Under the pieces are notes generated by a model, which worked only from the letters and a program-made list of their open reading frames with translations, was not told the origin of the DNA and made no database searches. This document shows positions 7,854 through 18,318 of a stretch of DNA of 64,000 nt, piece by piece. The position numbers and the translations under genes were made by a program. Origin of the DNA: Bacteroides neonati (GTDB taxonomy: Bacteria; Bacteroidota; Bacteroidia; Bacteroidales; Bacteroidaceae). Within the stretch, counting starts at the first letter, position 1, and each line of letters starts with the position of its first letter. The stretch is from NCBI RefSeq assembly GCF_000499785.1, contig NZ_HG726023.1, forward strand, positions 326,532-390,531, given 5' to 3'.

Positions 7854-10574
7854 TTATCGATTCTCTTTGTCTGATTTCAGAGGCTTCCTTCCGGTTTGAT
7901 TGACTAATTCTTTTATTTTGTTATTCAACCCCTCGGCTTTAAGAAGTTCCTCTAAGGTTAAGTGCATCCGGTATCGCCAATAATGACGCGGGTTGGAAGG
8001 CACATTGATGCGTTCTTCCTGTACGTTCGGATTGCGCCATGTCTCGTCTATCGAAAGCCAGTCCTGCCATGCCAGAATACAAAGAATGGAGTTACTGTAT
8101 AGATGATTGCGCACAACCTCTTCGCACAACTCTGCCGTTGCTACCGAAGGAGCATTGCCATGACGACCCAGCATGGAGTTGTAATATCGCTGCGTCTGTT
8201 GATAATCTTCTTCCCACCATCCACGTAGTGTAGACATATCATGGGTCGAAATGGTGCAAACAGAACGATATGGATATTCATTAAGATGTCCGAATTCGTA
8301 GGTCGGGTTCTTAGGCATGCGCTGAATCTCGAGACTAAGAATACGCAGGTCGTTCATGACCCAAGCAACACATTCGGGAATCATTCCGAGGTCTTCGCCA
8401 CATACCAGCATACGAGTCGACTGCGTTAGCTGTGGCAGTTTCTTCATGGCCTGCTGATGCCAGAATTCATTGTGACGATGGTAATAATACTGATCGTACA
8501 AACGGTTGAAAGCAGTTTTCTCCCATTCATTGAGTGATCGATAAATAAAATCGTGCTGTACGCCTATACGTGGATGAAACTTCTGAGGCTCTTTATGGTC
8601 GGGTACAAATAGCACATCGCTGATCAGTGAATATAAACCTTCTTTAATGCGAGAGCTTTCTTCATCTGTTTTATCAGCAAAATAAGCTTCTACTTTACGT
8701 TGCGTATCGAACTCGGAACGCATGCGGTAAACCTCCCACGTGTCTGTTGGTTCGATAAACGTTTCTTTCACATAATCAGTATGCGAACCGAAAACCTGTT
8801 CGAGGAAATACTCATGTATGTAAGGTTTTAAAAATTCGTCTCTGAAGGACAGACCGTAGCTTTCAATTTCCATTTTACTCATGGGCAGTGCCGGTACGAA
8901 CTGTCCCAACAGGCCGTGTACGGCATTCATCGGTATCTCCCAGATACGGAAGAAACCTAATATATGATCTATGCGATAGGCATCGAAGTATTCCGACATT
9001 TTATGGAAACGCTTCATCCACCAGGCATAGCCATCTTTCTCCATCATTTCCCAGTTGTAGGTTGGAAATCCCCAATTCTGCCCGTTTACGGAGAAATCAT
9101 CCGGAGGGGCTCCAGCTTGTCCGTTGAGGTTAAAATAGTGGGGTTCTGTCCACGCTTCGACGCTGTTGCGGCTTATCCCGATCGGAATATCTCCTTTCAG
9201 TACTACACCATTGTCTCTGGCATACTTAGTAGCAGCCATGAGTTGCAGGTGAAGGTTGAATTGTATGTAGAAATAGATTGCAATGCTTGAGTAATCAGCT
9301 GCTTGTGGCTGACATAACTTTTCTATTTCCTCTGCATTATAGATCGTATATTGGGGCCATTTTCTAAAATCGGGTGTTTTATATACATCGCGCAAATGGC
9401 TGAATACGGCATACGGTTGTAGCCACTCCTTATTTGATTCAAAGAATGTTTTAAACTCTTCTGACGCTAATACTTTTTCGCCTTCTTGCTTGAATATAAG
9501 CTCAAAATAGTTCCACTTTAGCTGATTTACTGCCTCATAGTCGATAGCCGGCAGATTATTCAGTTCTTTCTGCTGTTTGGCGAATGTTGCTAATGCTTTC
9601 TTATCTTTGAGTTTACCTAATTGTTGAAGGTTGGTATACATGGGATGAAAAGCATAAATGGAGATACTGTTGTATGGATACGAATCTGTCCACGTATGCG
9701 TCATGGTAGTATCGTTGATCGGTAGTATCTGTACCACTTGCTGATCGGTACTTACGGCCCAATCTATCATTTGTTTCAGATCTCCTAAATCACCGATGCC
9801 ATAACTACTCTCCGATTTTAAGGAGAATACGGGGATTGCTACCCCGGCACCTTTCCAGGCAGGAGTTTGGAAGTAGGCATATCGATCGGAAATGACGAGT
9901 GTTTCGTTTGCCTTTATCTCGGGGTTGGCCATATAGCGATTCGGGTTGCTTTCCCAGGCTTCGGCCTTTTTCTCTTTCTTATTATATAATACGAATTTGT
10001 ATTCGAGTGGAAATGTAAGTTTAGTTGCATCTATTTCGGCTATCCATTCCGGAAAGTTGCTATCGCTCATTAGTAATGCGTTGCTCGATTCCCAGTTGCC
10101 CAATATGCTTTGGTTGCCGCAGATGGCCAAACAATAATCGCTACTGATGCGAGGAGCATAAGCTTTGATGACTAAGCTTTTCTTATAACTTTTGGGCAAA
10201 GCTGCCTTATGTCGATGGGCTAATAGCGACTCTGTAAAAGCTGCACTGTAGAGATATTGCTGTTCGGGTATGTTTTTCCAATTATCATAAATTCGATATT
10301 TCTTGTTTTTATCTCCCCGTAAATAAAGGTGGCGTGGTATGCTATTCCACTCATTTCGAACGATTTTTTCATCTTTCCAAATGAAATAACTATACGTAAT
10401 AACGTTTTCATCAGAGGGTTGCAGCTCCTTTTGGACTGTCCAATGAATACCGTCAACGGTCTGTAACGGGATTGCTTTGGCAAAATCGTTGTTACCTAAC
10501 TCCGAAGTAGACCCTGTTAACCAAACCTCTTCTCCCCAGCTGGTTCGATATTCAATATTAAATGATACGATCAT
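7854..10574 (-). CDS. malQ: 4-alpha-glucanotransferase with N-terminal starch-binding domains
   Basis: A 906-residue GH77 enzyme that transfers alpha-1,4-glucan segments in maltodextrin and glycogen metabolism. The N-terminal 250 or so residues look like two CBM20 starch-binding modules (VWLTGSTSELGN and CLAICGNQSILGNWESS). The GH77 barrel follows, with the nucleophile region AYRIDHILGFFRIWE, the acid/base region LVCGEDLGMIP and the stabilising Asp in STHDMSTLRGWW. Size and architecture match the long Bacteroides and plant DPE2-like enzymes. No signal peptide, so cytoplasmic. Monocistronic. Confidence 0.93.
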   Translation of the reverse strand: MIVSFNIEYRTSWGEEVWLTGSTSELGNNDFAKAIPLQTVDGIHWTVQKELQPSDENVITYSYFIWKDEKIVRNEWNSIPRHLYLRGDKNKKYRIYDNWKNIPEQQYLYSAAFTESLLAHRHKAALPKSYKKSLVIKAYAPRISSDYCLAICGNQSILGNWESSNALLMSDSNFPEWIAEIDATKLTFPLEYKFVLYNKKEKKAEAWESNPNRYMANPEIKANETLVISDRYAYFQTPAWKGAGVAIPVFSLKSESSYGIGDLGDLKQMIDWAVSTDQQVVQILPINDTTMTHTWTDSYPYNSISIYAFHPMYTNLQQLGKLKDKKALATFAKQQKELNNLPAIDYEAVNQLKWNYFELIFKQEGEKVLASEEFKTFFESNKEWLQPYAVFSHLRDVYKTPDFRKWPQYTIYNAEEIEKLCQPQAADYSSIAIYFYIQFNLHLQLMAATKYARDNGVVLKGDIPIGISRNSVEAWTEPHYFNLNGQAGAPPDDFSVNGQNWGFPTYNWEMMEKDGYAWWMKRFHKMSEYFDAYRIDHILGFFRIWEIPMNAVHGLLGQFVPALPMSKMEIESYGLSFRDEFLKPYIHEYFLEQVFGSHTDYVKETFIEPTDTWEVYRMRSEFDTQRKVEAYFADKTDEESSRIKEGLYSLISDVLFVPDHKEPQKFHPRIGVQHDFIYRSLNEWEKTAFNRLYDQYYYHRHNEFWHQQAMKKLPQLTQSTRMLVCGEDLGMIPECVAWVMNDLRILSLEIQRMPKNPTYEFGHLNEYPYRSVCTISTHDMSTLRGWWEEDYQQTQRYYNSMLGRHGNAPSVATAELCEEVVRNHLYSNSILCILAWQDWLSIDETWRNPNVQEERINVPSNPRHYWRYRMHLTLEELLKAEGLNNKIKELVNQTGRKPLKSDKENR

Positions 10575-10715
10575 ATATTAGATTTTAGTTTTTTATATTG
10601 ATAGCATACTATTATTACTACTGCAAGTATAGAGATATTATGTGTTATGTCGTACTCATGTGTTTGCCGAACTAATCTAAAAAGTATGCAAACGTTTGTG
10701 CTGTATTTGTGCTAA

Positions 10716-10751
10716 CATAAAAAGGAGCCCGTAACGGTGCTCCTTTTTATG
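10716..10751 (-). terminator. terminator of the ribonucleotide reductase gene
   Basis: Perfect 13-bp arms CATAAAAAGGAGC / GCTCCTTTTTATG surround a 10-base loop just past the nrdJ stop. The arms contain A/T runs on both strands, so it may also stop readthrough towards malQ. Confidence 0.88.
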
Positions 10752-10771
10752 TTGGTTATTTGTATGTTCTA

Positions 10772-13309
10772 TTATCCGCATCTGGATGTACCACATGTGG
10801 TGCATATCAGACACCCTTCTTGGTAAACCAATGTTTCACTGCCGCAGTTGGGGCATTTCTTGCCTCTTGCTTCCGTACCATCCTGAATGTATTTCTTCAG
10901 TGCACGTTCTACGCCATTCTTCCAGGTATTGATGTTTTCGCTGTCAAGCTGCAAAGAACCGACAAGTTTGATCACTTGTTCGATAGGCATTCTCCAACGC
11001 AGTACACCCGAGATTAGTTTCGCATAGTTCCAATACTCTTTGTTGAACTTTTCGGATAGCCCTTCGATCGTCGTTTTATATCCACGCTTGTTTTCGAACT
11101 GGAAGTCATATCGTTTGTTTCCATGTTCATCTACGCTTTTAATAATTCGACCTGTGGTCACTGTTTTCGGCAATAGAATTCCTTCGTCGTCATCTTGCAA
11201 ACCGGTAAATATCTCGTAAGGACGTCCGTCGAGTAATCCTACAAAAGCAACCCATTTCTCTTTGTTGTTTTGGAAGCGTACTACATCTGCCTCAAGGATT
11301 GTTGGGCGAACTTCTACTACCGTAGGTGGTTTACAGGGAGGAAGCTCCTCTTTTTTGTCCGACTTAGTCGAAATCAACACTCCCGAACGAGAGCCGTCAC
11401 GATACACCGTACATCCTTTACATCCCGACTTCCAGGCTTCTACGTAAAGGCGGTTCACGAGATCCTCATCTACGTCATTGGGTAGATTGATGGTTACACT
11501 GATTGAGTGATCGACCCATTTTTGAATTCTTCCCTGCATTTTCACCTTCATCAACCAATCAACATCGTTGGAAGTAGCTTTGTAGTAAGGTGAATGAGCA
11601 ACCATGTCGTCAATCTCCTCCGATGTATAACGCTTGGCCGGATTGTACCCGTTAGCTTCCATCCATGTTACGAATTTATGGTGGAATACGATGTATTCTT
11701 CAAAAGCATCTCCGGTTTCATCAATAAAATCTACGCGTACGTTGGTGTCATTTGGGTTTACTTTTCTGCGGCGTTTATATACCGGTAAGAATACGGGTTC
11801 GATTCCGGAAGTTGTTTGAGTCATTAGACTTGTTGTTCCGGTAGGAGCAATGGTTAAGCAAGCAATGTTCCGGCGTCCGTATTTTTTCATATCCTCATAC
11901 AATTGCGGATCTGCTTCGCGGAGGCGATTGATGAATGGATTGTTTTTTTCGCGGTCACTATTGTATACCTCAAATGCACCGCGCTCCTTGGCCATATTTA
12001 CCGATGAGCGGTAAGCATGTAAAGCTACGATCTTGTGAACTTCTTCCGAGAACTCGGTTGCCTCTTCCGTTCCATACCGTAGTCCCAGCGCAGCAAGCAT
12101 ATCGCCTTCGGCTGTGATACCAACACCGGTGCGTCTTCCTTGTCCGCTTTTCTTATATATTTTCTCCCAAAGTTCGCGTTCGGCATGCTTCACATCGTCT
12201 CCTTCGGGGTCGGCATTGATTTTTTCAATGATGCGTTCAATCTTCTCCAACTCCAGATCAATAATGTCATCCATGATTCGTTGAGCCAATTCAACATGCT
12301 TTTTGAATAGCTCGTAATCAAAATGCGCCTCTTTCGTAAATGGGTTTACTACGTATGAGTATAGGTTGATAGCTAGTAATCGACAAGAGTCATAAGGACA
12401 CAAAGGTATTTCTCCACACGGATTTGTAGAGACCGTTTTGTAACCTAAATCGGCATAGCAATCGGGTACGGATTCGCGAATGATGGTATCCCAAAAGAGA
12501 ACACCCGGTTCTGCCGACTTCCATGCGTTGTGAACGATCTTTTTCCACAAAGTAGTAGCATTTATTTCTTTCGTTGTAGTCGGATTCTCCGAGTCGATAG
12601 GGTATTGTTGCGTATAAGTTTTCTCTTCGGTAGCCGCTTTCATGAAGGCATCGTCCAGCTTCACTGATACGTTGGCTCCTGTAACCTTACCTTCTGTCAT
12701 TTTTGCGTCAATGAATGCCTCCGAGTCGGGATGCTTAATTGAAACACTTAACATCAGTGCACCGCGGCGACCATCTTGAGCTACTTCGCGCGTAGAGTTC
12801 GAGTATCTCTCCATAAAAGGAACAAGTCCCGTGGAAGTGAGTGCGGAGTTTTTGACTGGTGAGCCTTTGGGGCGTATGTGTGATAAATCATGTCCCACAC
12901 CACCGCGACGCTTCATGAGTTGTACCTGCTCTTCATCAATCTTAATGATTGCACCGTAAGAGTCGGCAGCACCGTCTACGCCAATGACGAAACAGTTGGA
13001 GAGTGAAGCTACCTGATAGTCATTGCCGATACCGGTCATTGGACTGCCTTGCGGAACGATGTATTTGAAATGATCAAACAGCTCGAAAAGCTCCTGTGCG
13101 CTTAGCGCGTTGGCGTACTTTGATTCTGCTCGTGCAACCTCGTTTGCAATTCTCCAATGCATATCGTCGGGCGACTTTTCGTAAATATTTCCGAATGAGT
13201 CTTTGACTGCGTATTTATTCACCCAAACCCGCGCTGCAAGTTCGTCGCCTTGAAAGTATCGTAATGATTCTTCGTATGCTTCGTTATAAGAATAAGTTTG
13301 TTTTTTCAC
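10772..13309 (-). CDS. nrdJ: adenosylcobalamin-dependent ribonucleotide reductase (class II)
   Basis: 845 residues. Class II reductases make deoxynucleotides using a radical generated from adenosylcobalamin, independent of oxygen. Visible are the substrate-site motif NPCGEIPL with its catalytic Cys, GGVGHDLSHIRPKGSPV, the IAPTGTTSLM loop, and a C-terminal zinc-ribbon-like tail CPNCGSETLVYQEGC followed by CTTCG, typical of this family and thought to relay reducing power. No N-terminal ATP-cone is obvious. No B12 riboswitch signature is seen in the 5' region. Confidence 0.93.
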   Translation of the reverse strand: MKKQTYSYNEAYEESLRYFQGDELAARVWVNKYAVKDSFGNIYEKSPDDMHWRIANEVARAESKYANALSAQELFELFDHFKYIVPQGSPMTGIGNDYQVASLSNCFVIGVDGAADSYGAIIKIDEEQVQLMKRRGGVGHDLSHIRPKGSPVKNSALTSTGLVPFMERYSNSTREVAQDGRRGALMLSVSIKHPDSEAFIDAKMTEGKVTGANVSVKLDDAFMKAATEEKTYTQQYPIDSENPTTTKEINATTLWKKIVHNAWKSAEPGVLFWDTIIRESVPDCYADLGYKTVSTNPCGEIPLCPYDSCRLLAINLYSYVVNPFTKEAHFDYELFKKHVELAQRIMDDIIDLELEKIERIIEKINADPEGDDVKHAERELWEKIYKKSGQGRRTGVGITAEGDMLAALGLRYGTEEATEFSEEVHKIVALHAYRSSVNMAKERGAFEVYNSDREKNNPFINRLREADPQLYEDMKKYGRRNIACLTIAPTGTTSLMTQTTSGIEPVFLPVYKRRRKVNPNDTNVRVDFIDETGDAFEEYIVFHHKFVTWMEANGYNPAKRYTSEEIDDMVAHSPYYKATSNDVDWLMKVKMQGRIQKWVDHSISVTINLPNDVDEDLVNRLYVEAWKSGCKGCTVYRDGSRSGVLISTKSDKKEELPPCKPPTVVEVRPTILEADVVRFQNNKEKWVAFVGLLDGRPYEIFTGLQDDDEGILLPKTVTTGRIIKSVDEHGNKRYDFQFENKRGYKTTIEGLSEKFNKEYWNYAKLISGVLRWRMPIEQVIKLVGSLQLDSENINTWKNGVERALKKYIQDGTEARGKKCPNCGSETLVYQEGCLICTTCGTSRCG

Positions 13310-13383
13310 GGTTTATTTGCCTTGATAGTTAGTTAATTTAATAGAGCTATGGTAGTAGGAGTTCGCTGTAATTAAAAACAATG

Positions 13384-13391
13384 CAAAGCTA
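13384..13391 (-). promoter_or_regulatory. -7 element of nrdJ
   Basis: The minus strand reads TAGCTTTG (TAnnTTTG), about 75 bases before the ATG. Confidence 0.55.
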
Positions 13392-13561
13392 TGAATGTTT
13401 TTTATTATAGCAAAAGAAAATTCAATTAAATTTATAGTTTTCTTTTTTTAATTGTTATATTATTGATTATTAGAGTATTGTGTGTTTTGTTTTGCCCTTG
13501 AAGTTTTCCAAAAAGAAAATTATATTTATTTGTTATGCTGGCATAGATATTATTCTTTTTG

Positions 13562-13569
13562 TATCTTTG
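13562..13569 (+). promoter_or_regulatory. -7 element of the nitroreductase gene
   Basis: TATCTTTG (TAnnTTTG) lies 13 bases before the ATG at 13582. This implies a very short leader and rules out the longer upstream reading frame beginning at 13480. Confidence 0.6.
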
Positions 13570-13581
13570 CAAAAAAAAGAT

Positions 13582-14325
13582 ATGTTTGAAACGATAAAAA
13601 ACAGAAGGACTATCAGGAAATACTCACAAAAGGATGTATCTCCCGAAATGTTAAATGATTTTCTTGAGGTGTCTTCTCGTGCATCGACGCTTGGAGGTAT
13701 TCAGCTTTATAGTATTGTCGTGACACGTGATGCTCAAATGAAAGAAAAATTGTCTCCGGCGCATTTTAACCAGCCAATGGTGAAGCAGGCTCCGGTAGTG
13801 CTTACTTTTTGTGCGGATTTCAATCGCTTTAGTCGGTGGTGCGAACAACGAAACGCACAACCGGGCTATCGCAACCTGATGTCGTTTTTGAATGCAACGA
13901 TGGATACTCTTCTGGTCGCTCAAACATTTTGTACTGTTGCCGAGGAGGCTGGTTTGGGCATTTGTTACTTAGGCACTACCACCTACAACCCACAGATGAT
14001 TATTGATACATTGGGTTTGCCCGAATTAGTATTCCCTATCACCACTATAACTGTGGGGTATCCTGAAGCAATTCCGGCACAAACCGATCGTTTGCCATTG
14101 GACGCAATTGTGCATGAAGAGCGATATCAAGAATATACTCCATCTAAAATAGATGAGTATTATGCTTATAAAGAATCACTCCCGGAAAATAAGCTTTTTG
14201 TAGAAGAAAATAAGAAAGAAACATTGGCTCAAGTGTTCACTGATGTGCGCTACACAAAGAAAGACAATGAATTTATGTCCGAAAACTTATTGAAAGTACT
14301 TCGTCGGCAGAAGTTTATAGAGTAG
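13582..14325 (+). CDS. nitroreductase-family flavoprotein
   Basis: About 247 residues from the ATG at 13582. The N-terminus MFETIKNRRTIRKYSQKDVS is the FMN-phosphate-binding signature of the nitroreductase superfamily, and GLGICYLGTTTYNP followed by ITTITVGYPEAIP is the usual C-terminal FMN and dimer region. Such NAD(P)H-dependent enzymes reduce nitroaromatics, quinones or flavins. The physiological substrate cannot be assigned. Monocistronic and convergent with dnaA across a shared terminator. Confidence 0.88.
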   Translation: MFETIKNRRTIRKYSQKDVSPEMLNDFLEVSSRASTLGGIQLYSIVVTRDAQMKEKLSPAHFNQPMVKQAPVVLTFCADFNRFSRWCEQRNAQPGYRNLMSFLNATMDTLLVAQTFCTVAEEAGLGICYLGTTTYNPQMIIDTLGLPELVFPITTITVGYPEAIPAQTDRLPLDAIVHEERYQEYTPSKIDEYYAYKESLPENKLFVEENKKETLAQVFTDVRYTKKDNEFMSENLLKVLRRQKFIE

Positions 14326-14333
14326 TGCTGATT

Positions 14334-14382
14334 TTATAATGAAGAATGAACATGCAATCGGTATATTCATTCTTCATTATAA
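14334..14382. terminator. bidirectional terminator, nitroreductase / dnaA
   Basis: Perfect 17-bp inverted repeat (14334-14350 and 14366-14382) with a 15-base loop, sitting between convergent genes and ending one base from the dnaA stop. Confidence 0.85.
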
Positions 14383-14383
14383 A

Positions 14384-15805
14384 CTAATTTCCTTTTTTCT
14401 TAAGTAGGGTCTGTATGTTTTCGATGTCTGATCGAAATGCTTTATCGACTTCACACTGGCCTTTAACTGTTTTGCAAGCATGTAGTACGGTAGCGTGGTC
14501 TTTGTTTCCTATGAATTTACCAATTTTAGAAGTTGAGAAATCGGTATGCGTTTTAGCCAAATACATCGCCACCTGGCGCGCTTGAACAACTTCTCTTTTT
14601 CTTGATTTCGTATGGATGGCTACCGGCTCCAAGTCGAAGTGCTTGCAAACAGTATTGATAATATCATCTATGCTGATAGAGCGAGCCTCATTGCGTACCA
14701 CCTTACGTACGATACGTTGCGCCAAGTCCAAGTCTATTTCTTTATTATAGATGGTCGAGTGGGCCATGATTGAAATAACAATACCTTCAAGGTCGCGAAC
14801 GCTCTCATTTACATTTTCGGCGATGTAGTCAATCACTTCGGCTGGGAACTCCAAGCCATCGCGATGAATCTTGTTGCGGAGAATGTTTTTGCGCAGTTCC
14901 ACGGTTGGTCTTTCCAGTTCGGCTACCATTCCCCACTTAAAACGCGTCAGAAGTCGTTCCTCCATACCTTGCAATAGTACAGGTGCGCGGTCGGAGGTTA
15001 GTATTAATTGCTTGCCGTTTTGATGTAGGTGATTAAAGATATGGAAGAACGTATTCTGTGTTTTGGTAACACCTGCAAATTCTTGAATATCATCAATGAT
15101 TAAAACATCAATTGTTTGGTAGAAGTTGATGAAATCGTTCGTTGTATTATTTCGAACGGAATCGGTATATTGTACTTGGAATAAGTGAGCCGATACATAT
15201 AAGACCCTTTTCCCTGCGTATAATTCTTTGATTCTGGTTCCTATAGCATTAGCCAGATGTGTTTTGCCTACTCCCGATGCTCCATGCAGAAACAAGGGAT
15301 TGAATACGGTTTTAGCCGGGCTTTGAGCCACTGCCTCAGCTACACTACGTGATAGTTTATTGCTATATCCTTCTATGAAGTTTTCGAAATTATAATCAGG
15401 ATTCAGATGTGGATCTAAATCTTGCGGAGCCGGTGCTTGTAAAATGTTCGGAGCTTTATTCCCTCCACCGCGAATAACGCTCTTTTGTGGTACGGCCATA
15501 GAACGGTTGCTGGCTTCAAGGTTTACCGTTTGGTTCGGTATTGAAGTCCGGTCTACCATGACGTTGTACATCAACTTGGTACCATCTCCTATAACTTTAT
15601 ACAACGTCTTACGTAGCAAGTCCACGAATTTATCTTCCAGAAATTCATAGAAAAACTGGCTCGGTACTTGTACGATTAACGTTCTGTCCTCATATTTTAA
15701 TGGTACGATGGGAACAAACCACGTTTTAAACGTCGACTCAGGAACATTGTCTCTAATGATTTCAAGACAGCGGTTCCATAGCCCGACATGATTGGATTCA
15801 CTCAT
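14384..15805 (-). CDS. dnaA: chromosomal replication initiator DnaA
   Basis: 473 residues with the four DnaA domains: an N-terminal DnaB-interacting domain (1-85), a variable linker (90-140), the AAA+ domain with Walker A GASGVGKT (175-182) and Walker B VLIIDDI (234-240), and the C-terminal DNA-binding domain with the signature [14 protein letters not shown]. DnaA-ATP opens oriC. The 344 bp upstream hold no recognisable DnaA boxes, so oriC is probably elsewhere. Confidence 0.96.
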   Translation of the reverse strand: MSESNHVGLWNRCLEIIRDNVPESTFKTWFVPIVPLKYEDRTLIVQVPSQFFYEFLEDKFVDLLRKTLYKVIGDGTKLMYNVMVDRTSIPNQTVNLEASNRSMAVPQKSVIRGGGNKAPNILQAPAPQDLDPHLNPDYNFENFIEGYSNKLSRSVAEAVAQSPAKTVFNPLFLHGASGVGKTHLANAIGTRIKELYAGKRVLYVSAHLFQVQYTDSVRNNTTNDFINFYQTIDVLIIDDIQEFAGVTKTQNTFFHIFNHLHQNGKQLILTSDRAPVLLQGMEERLLTRFKWGMVAELERPTVELRKNILRNKIHRDGLEFPAEVIDYIAENVNESVRDLEGIVISIMAHSTIYNKEIDLDLAQRIVRKVVRNEARSISIDDIINTVCKHFDLEPVAIHTKSRKREVVQARQVAMYLAKTHTDFSTSKIGKFIGNKDHATVLHACKTVKGQCEVDKAFRSDIENIQTLLKKKGN

Positions 15806-16149
15806 AACGGCTCTAATACATTTATTAATTAAGCAAAACTTCTACTACTATGCAAATTTGGGAATCTTATTCGAGAAAAACAAATCCTTTTTTTTTGCGT
15901 TTCTTGTTTAAAAGCCAACTGTCAGATAATCAACTGATTAAATCGTTTATGCAAAACTGTTAAAGTAGTTGTTGTTTGCTTTTGTGCAAGTTGTTGTTTG
16001 TTAGTATATTATCTCTTTGCGAAACACTTTTTAACGCATTCCATGTCGCTTAGACTTTCCTTTTTTTTAGTCTGTTGATAGGATTCTTAGCGTTTCTATT
16101 TTACTTTTTTAGATGGTTGTTATTTATATGAAATCTAAATAATGAAGTT
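15806..16149. other. dnaA upstream region with a 12-bp direct repeat
   Basis: A gene-free 344 bp stretch between the MCE-domain gene and dnaA. It is AT-rich with poly-T runs. AGTTGTTGTTTG occurs twice, at 15968-15979 and 15990-16001, a 22-bp period (about two helical turns), compatible with a protein-binding site. I see no gene and no cluster of TTATCCACA boxes. Confidence 0.5.
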
Positions 16150-17046
16150 TTATTGTTTGTCTTTCTTTCCGAAAAGAGAAAAGTGCACATATCGTTTGGG
16201 GTGTGCTTTTAGATCCTCTAATAAGCTTGCAGCATTGATACTTGTTGCATTTAAATTATTATACAATTGAGGGTCATTCAGAAGCAGCCCGATGGTGTTA
16301 TCCTTGCTGTTTAGCTTATCGGTTGCTAACTTCACATTGGCGATGGTTGAGTCTATTCTGGCGAAAGTGCCGGCATAGTTTATCTCTTTTAAATTATTAC
16401 TGATTACTATAAAGTTGTCTCCAATTGTATTTAGTTTTCCTGTTAGTTGTGGAATATCTTCGCTAAAGACATGAGCCATTTTTCCACTTGCTACTTCGAG
16501 GTTTGCAGTAATCTTTTGGAGCGAGTGTAAACTTGCAGGGATACTTGAATCGCCTAAGATTGCATTCAGAGAAATCATAATGGAATCTAGTTTTGGCAAT
16601 ATTTGTTGCACTTGCGGCATTATTTTGGCTACATCTTCCATCATGCCATTGTTTAGACTTCCTTGAATTGTGTCGCCTATTGCATACTTTTCGCGCGGAT
16701 TGTTATTTAGTAAGATATTCATTCTTACACCGCCCATCAGCTCCGAAACTAGTTCGGCTGTGCTACCTTTGGGGATACGAAGGTCCGTGTCCAGCTCTAC
16801 CTCTACGATAACATTGCCGGGTTGTGTGTAGTCGTAAGCTATGTCGCGTACAATACCTACCCGAACTCCGTCGGCGTATACAGGGCTTGATTTTGCGAGT
16901 GCATTTACATTATTGAATTTCACATAAAAATAGCTAGCCGGCTTGAACATATTAATACCTTTCAGGTAATTAATCCCGTAAACCAATATACATAGTGCTA
17001 CTATACCAGCAATTCCTATTCGAACTTCTTTTGTGATATACTTCAT
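16150..17046 (-). CDS. MCE/MlaD-domain lipid transport protein
   Basis: 298 residues: an N-terminal transmembrane anchor (about residues 9-29), then a single MCE domain (about 38-115, with VYADGVRVGIVRDI and GSTAELVSELMGGVRMNI), then a helical coiled-coil-like C-terminal region. MlaD proteins form hexameric rings that pass phospholipids between the membranes of the envelope. No permease or ATPase partner is adjacent, as often in Bacteroides. It follows the amidase by 18 bases and is probably co-transcribed with it. Confidence 0.88.
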   Translation of the reverse strand: MKYITKEVRIGIAGIVALCILVYGINYLKGINMFKPASYFYVKFNNVNALAKSSPVYADGVRVGIVRDIAYDYTQPGNVIVEVELDTDLRIPKGSTAELVSELMGGVRMNILLNNNPREKYAIGDTIQGSLNNGMMEDVAKIMPQVQQILPKLDSIMISLNAILGDSSIPASLHSLQKITANLEVASGKMAHVFSEDIPQLTGKLNTIGDNFIVISNNLKEINYAGTFARIDSTIANVKLATDKLNSKDNTIGLLLNDPQLYNNLNATSINAASLLEDLKAHPKRYVHFSLFGKKDKQ

Positions 17047-17064
17047 TATTCTAATCTTTTATTT

Positions 17065-18303
17065 TTAGTTCTTTTTCTTTTTAAATTCATTAATGGCAGT
17101 GTGGATATTCATCTTCTCTCCGTTTTGAAAGGCGATGATGAAGGCATCTTTAAACTGCGCAGCGATGTTACGTCTTGTGCGTAATACCTTATTATAATCG
17201 GGCGAGGCTCCATAGGTGTACTTGAATATTCCTCCTTCTTTATAGTACTCCACATCTTTGAGTCCTTTGAGGCGTTTGTCATTTTTGGATAGCGGGCTCG
17301 ATGAGGTGAGTATTTGTATTTTAAACGTAATGATGTTGTCGTTTGTTGCGCTCTCTACTACAATCGGACGAGATACTTCTGCTGTTAATTGACTAACGCC
17401 AGTCGAGCTGTCATTCTTTTCTACCTCTTCATATACGGCCACCTGCGTGGCTTCTTGCTTGGGTTGTAGCGAGTCTTCGTTGTCAGCCGGAATAATAGTG
17501 CGGCTGGCTCCGGTTAAGCGAATTTCGTGTTCTCGTTTGTAAGTTAGAAAAGCACGATGGATACCGCGTGCCAGATTATTGGTTCCTTCTTCCGTGTTGA
17601 GATAGCGTTCTTCTTCTGGAGTCGAAATGAATCCTAATTCTACCAAGATGCTCGGCATTGCACTTGCTTTCAGAACCAGGAAACCTGCTTGGTGTACTCC
17701 CCGGTCTACTCGTTTGCACGAATGGCGAAATTGTTTTTGCACCAATGAGGCCAGATGAACGCTTTGCTCCATGTATTTATCTTGCATAAATTCGAAGATA
17801 ATATACGATTCGGCAGAGTTGGGGTTGAAGCCGGCATATCGAGTCTTATAATCACTTTCATAAAGAATTACGGAGTTTTCGCGCTTAGCTACCTCCAGGT
17901 TGGCGTCCGATTTGGCAAGACCCAATGTCCATGTTGATGCTCCTGTGGCCGTTTTATTCTTTGCCAGCGCATTGGTGTGTATTGATATAAATAGATCGGC
18001 GTTGGCCTCGTTGGCTATTTCGGCTCGTCGGTCTAGGGGGATAAATACGTCTTTGCTGCGTGTATAAATCACTTTCACATCGTCGGAACTCTGCTTAATT
18101 AAGTTTCCCAGCCTAAGCGCCACTTTGAGATTGATATTCTTTTCTTTTGATATGCGTCCCACCGCACCTGGGTCGTGTCCTCCATGGCCGGCATCTATAA
18201 CGACAACAAAGTCTTTTGCCCATGCCTTGCTACCATGAAGCGGAAAAACGAGCAGGCATAGGAAAATAAGTCTGTGTAATATGTTCAATCTACGTAGTTC
18301 CAT
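17065..18303 (-). CDS. N-acetylmuramoyl-L-alanine amidase with SPOR-like tail
   Basis: A secreted Amidase_3 enzyme that cleaves the glycan-to-peptide amide bond of peptidoglycan. From the ATG at 18303 there is a signal peptide (hydrophobic stretch IFLCLLVFPLHG), the zinc-ligand motif VVIDAGHGGHDPGA, the metal-binding Glu region, SIHTNA with the second His, and the late catalytic Glu in SILVELGFIST. The C-terminal 75 or so residues (FKIQILTSS to FQNGEKM) resemble a SPOR peptidoglycan-binding domain. An alternative TTG start at 18321 overlaps the promoter. In operon with the MCE gene. Confidence 0.92.
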   Translation of the reverse strand: MELRRLNILHRLIFLCLLVFPLHGSKAWAKDFVVVIDAGHGGHDPGAVGRISKEKNINLKVALRLGNLIKQSSDDVKVIYTRSKDVFIPLDRRAEIANEANADLFISIHTNALAKNKTATGASTWTLGLAKSDANLEVAKRENSVILYESDYKTRYAGFNPNSAESYIIFEFMQDKYMEQSVHLASLVQKQFRHSCKRVDRGVHQAGFLVLKASAMPSILVELGFISTPEEERYLNTEEGTNNLARGIHRAFLTYKREHEIRLTGASRTIIPADNEDSLQPKQEATQVAVYEEVEKNDSSTGVSQLTAEVSRPIVVESATNDNIITFKIQILTSSSPLSKNDKRLKGLKDVEYYKEGGIFKYTYGASPDYNKVLRTRRNIAAQFKDAFIIAFQNGEKMNIHTAINEFKKKKN

Positions 18304-18318
18304 ATCTAAAATAATGTG

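Noticed and set aside
13310..13480. Cobalamin riboswitch for the B12-dependent ribonucleotide reductase
   Set aside because: No B12-box-like sequence or long structured leader can be seen before the ATG.
15806..16149. Possible oriC upstream of dnaA
   Set aside because: No cluster of TTATCCACA-type boxes and no AT-rich unwinding repeats that stand out; only two 12-mers of another sequence.
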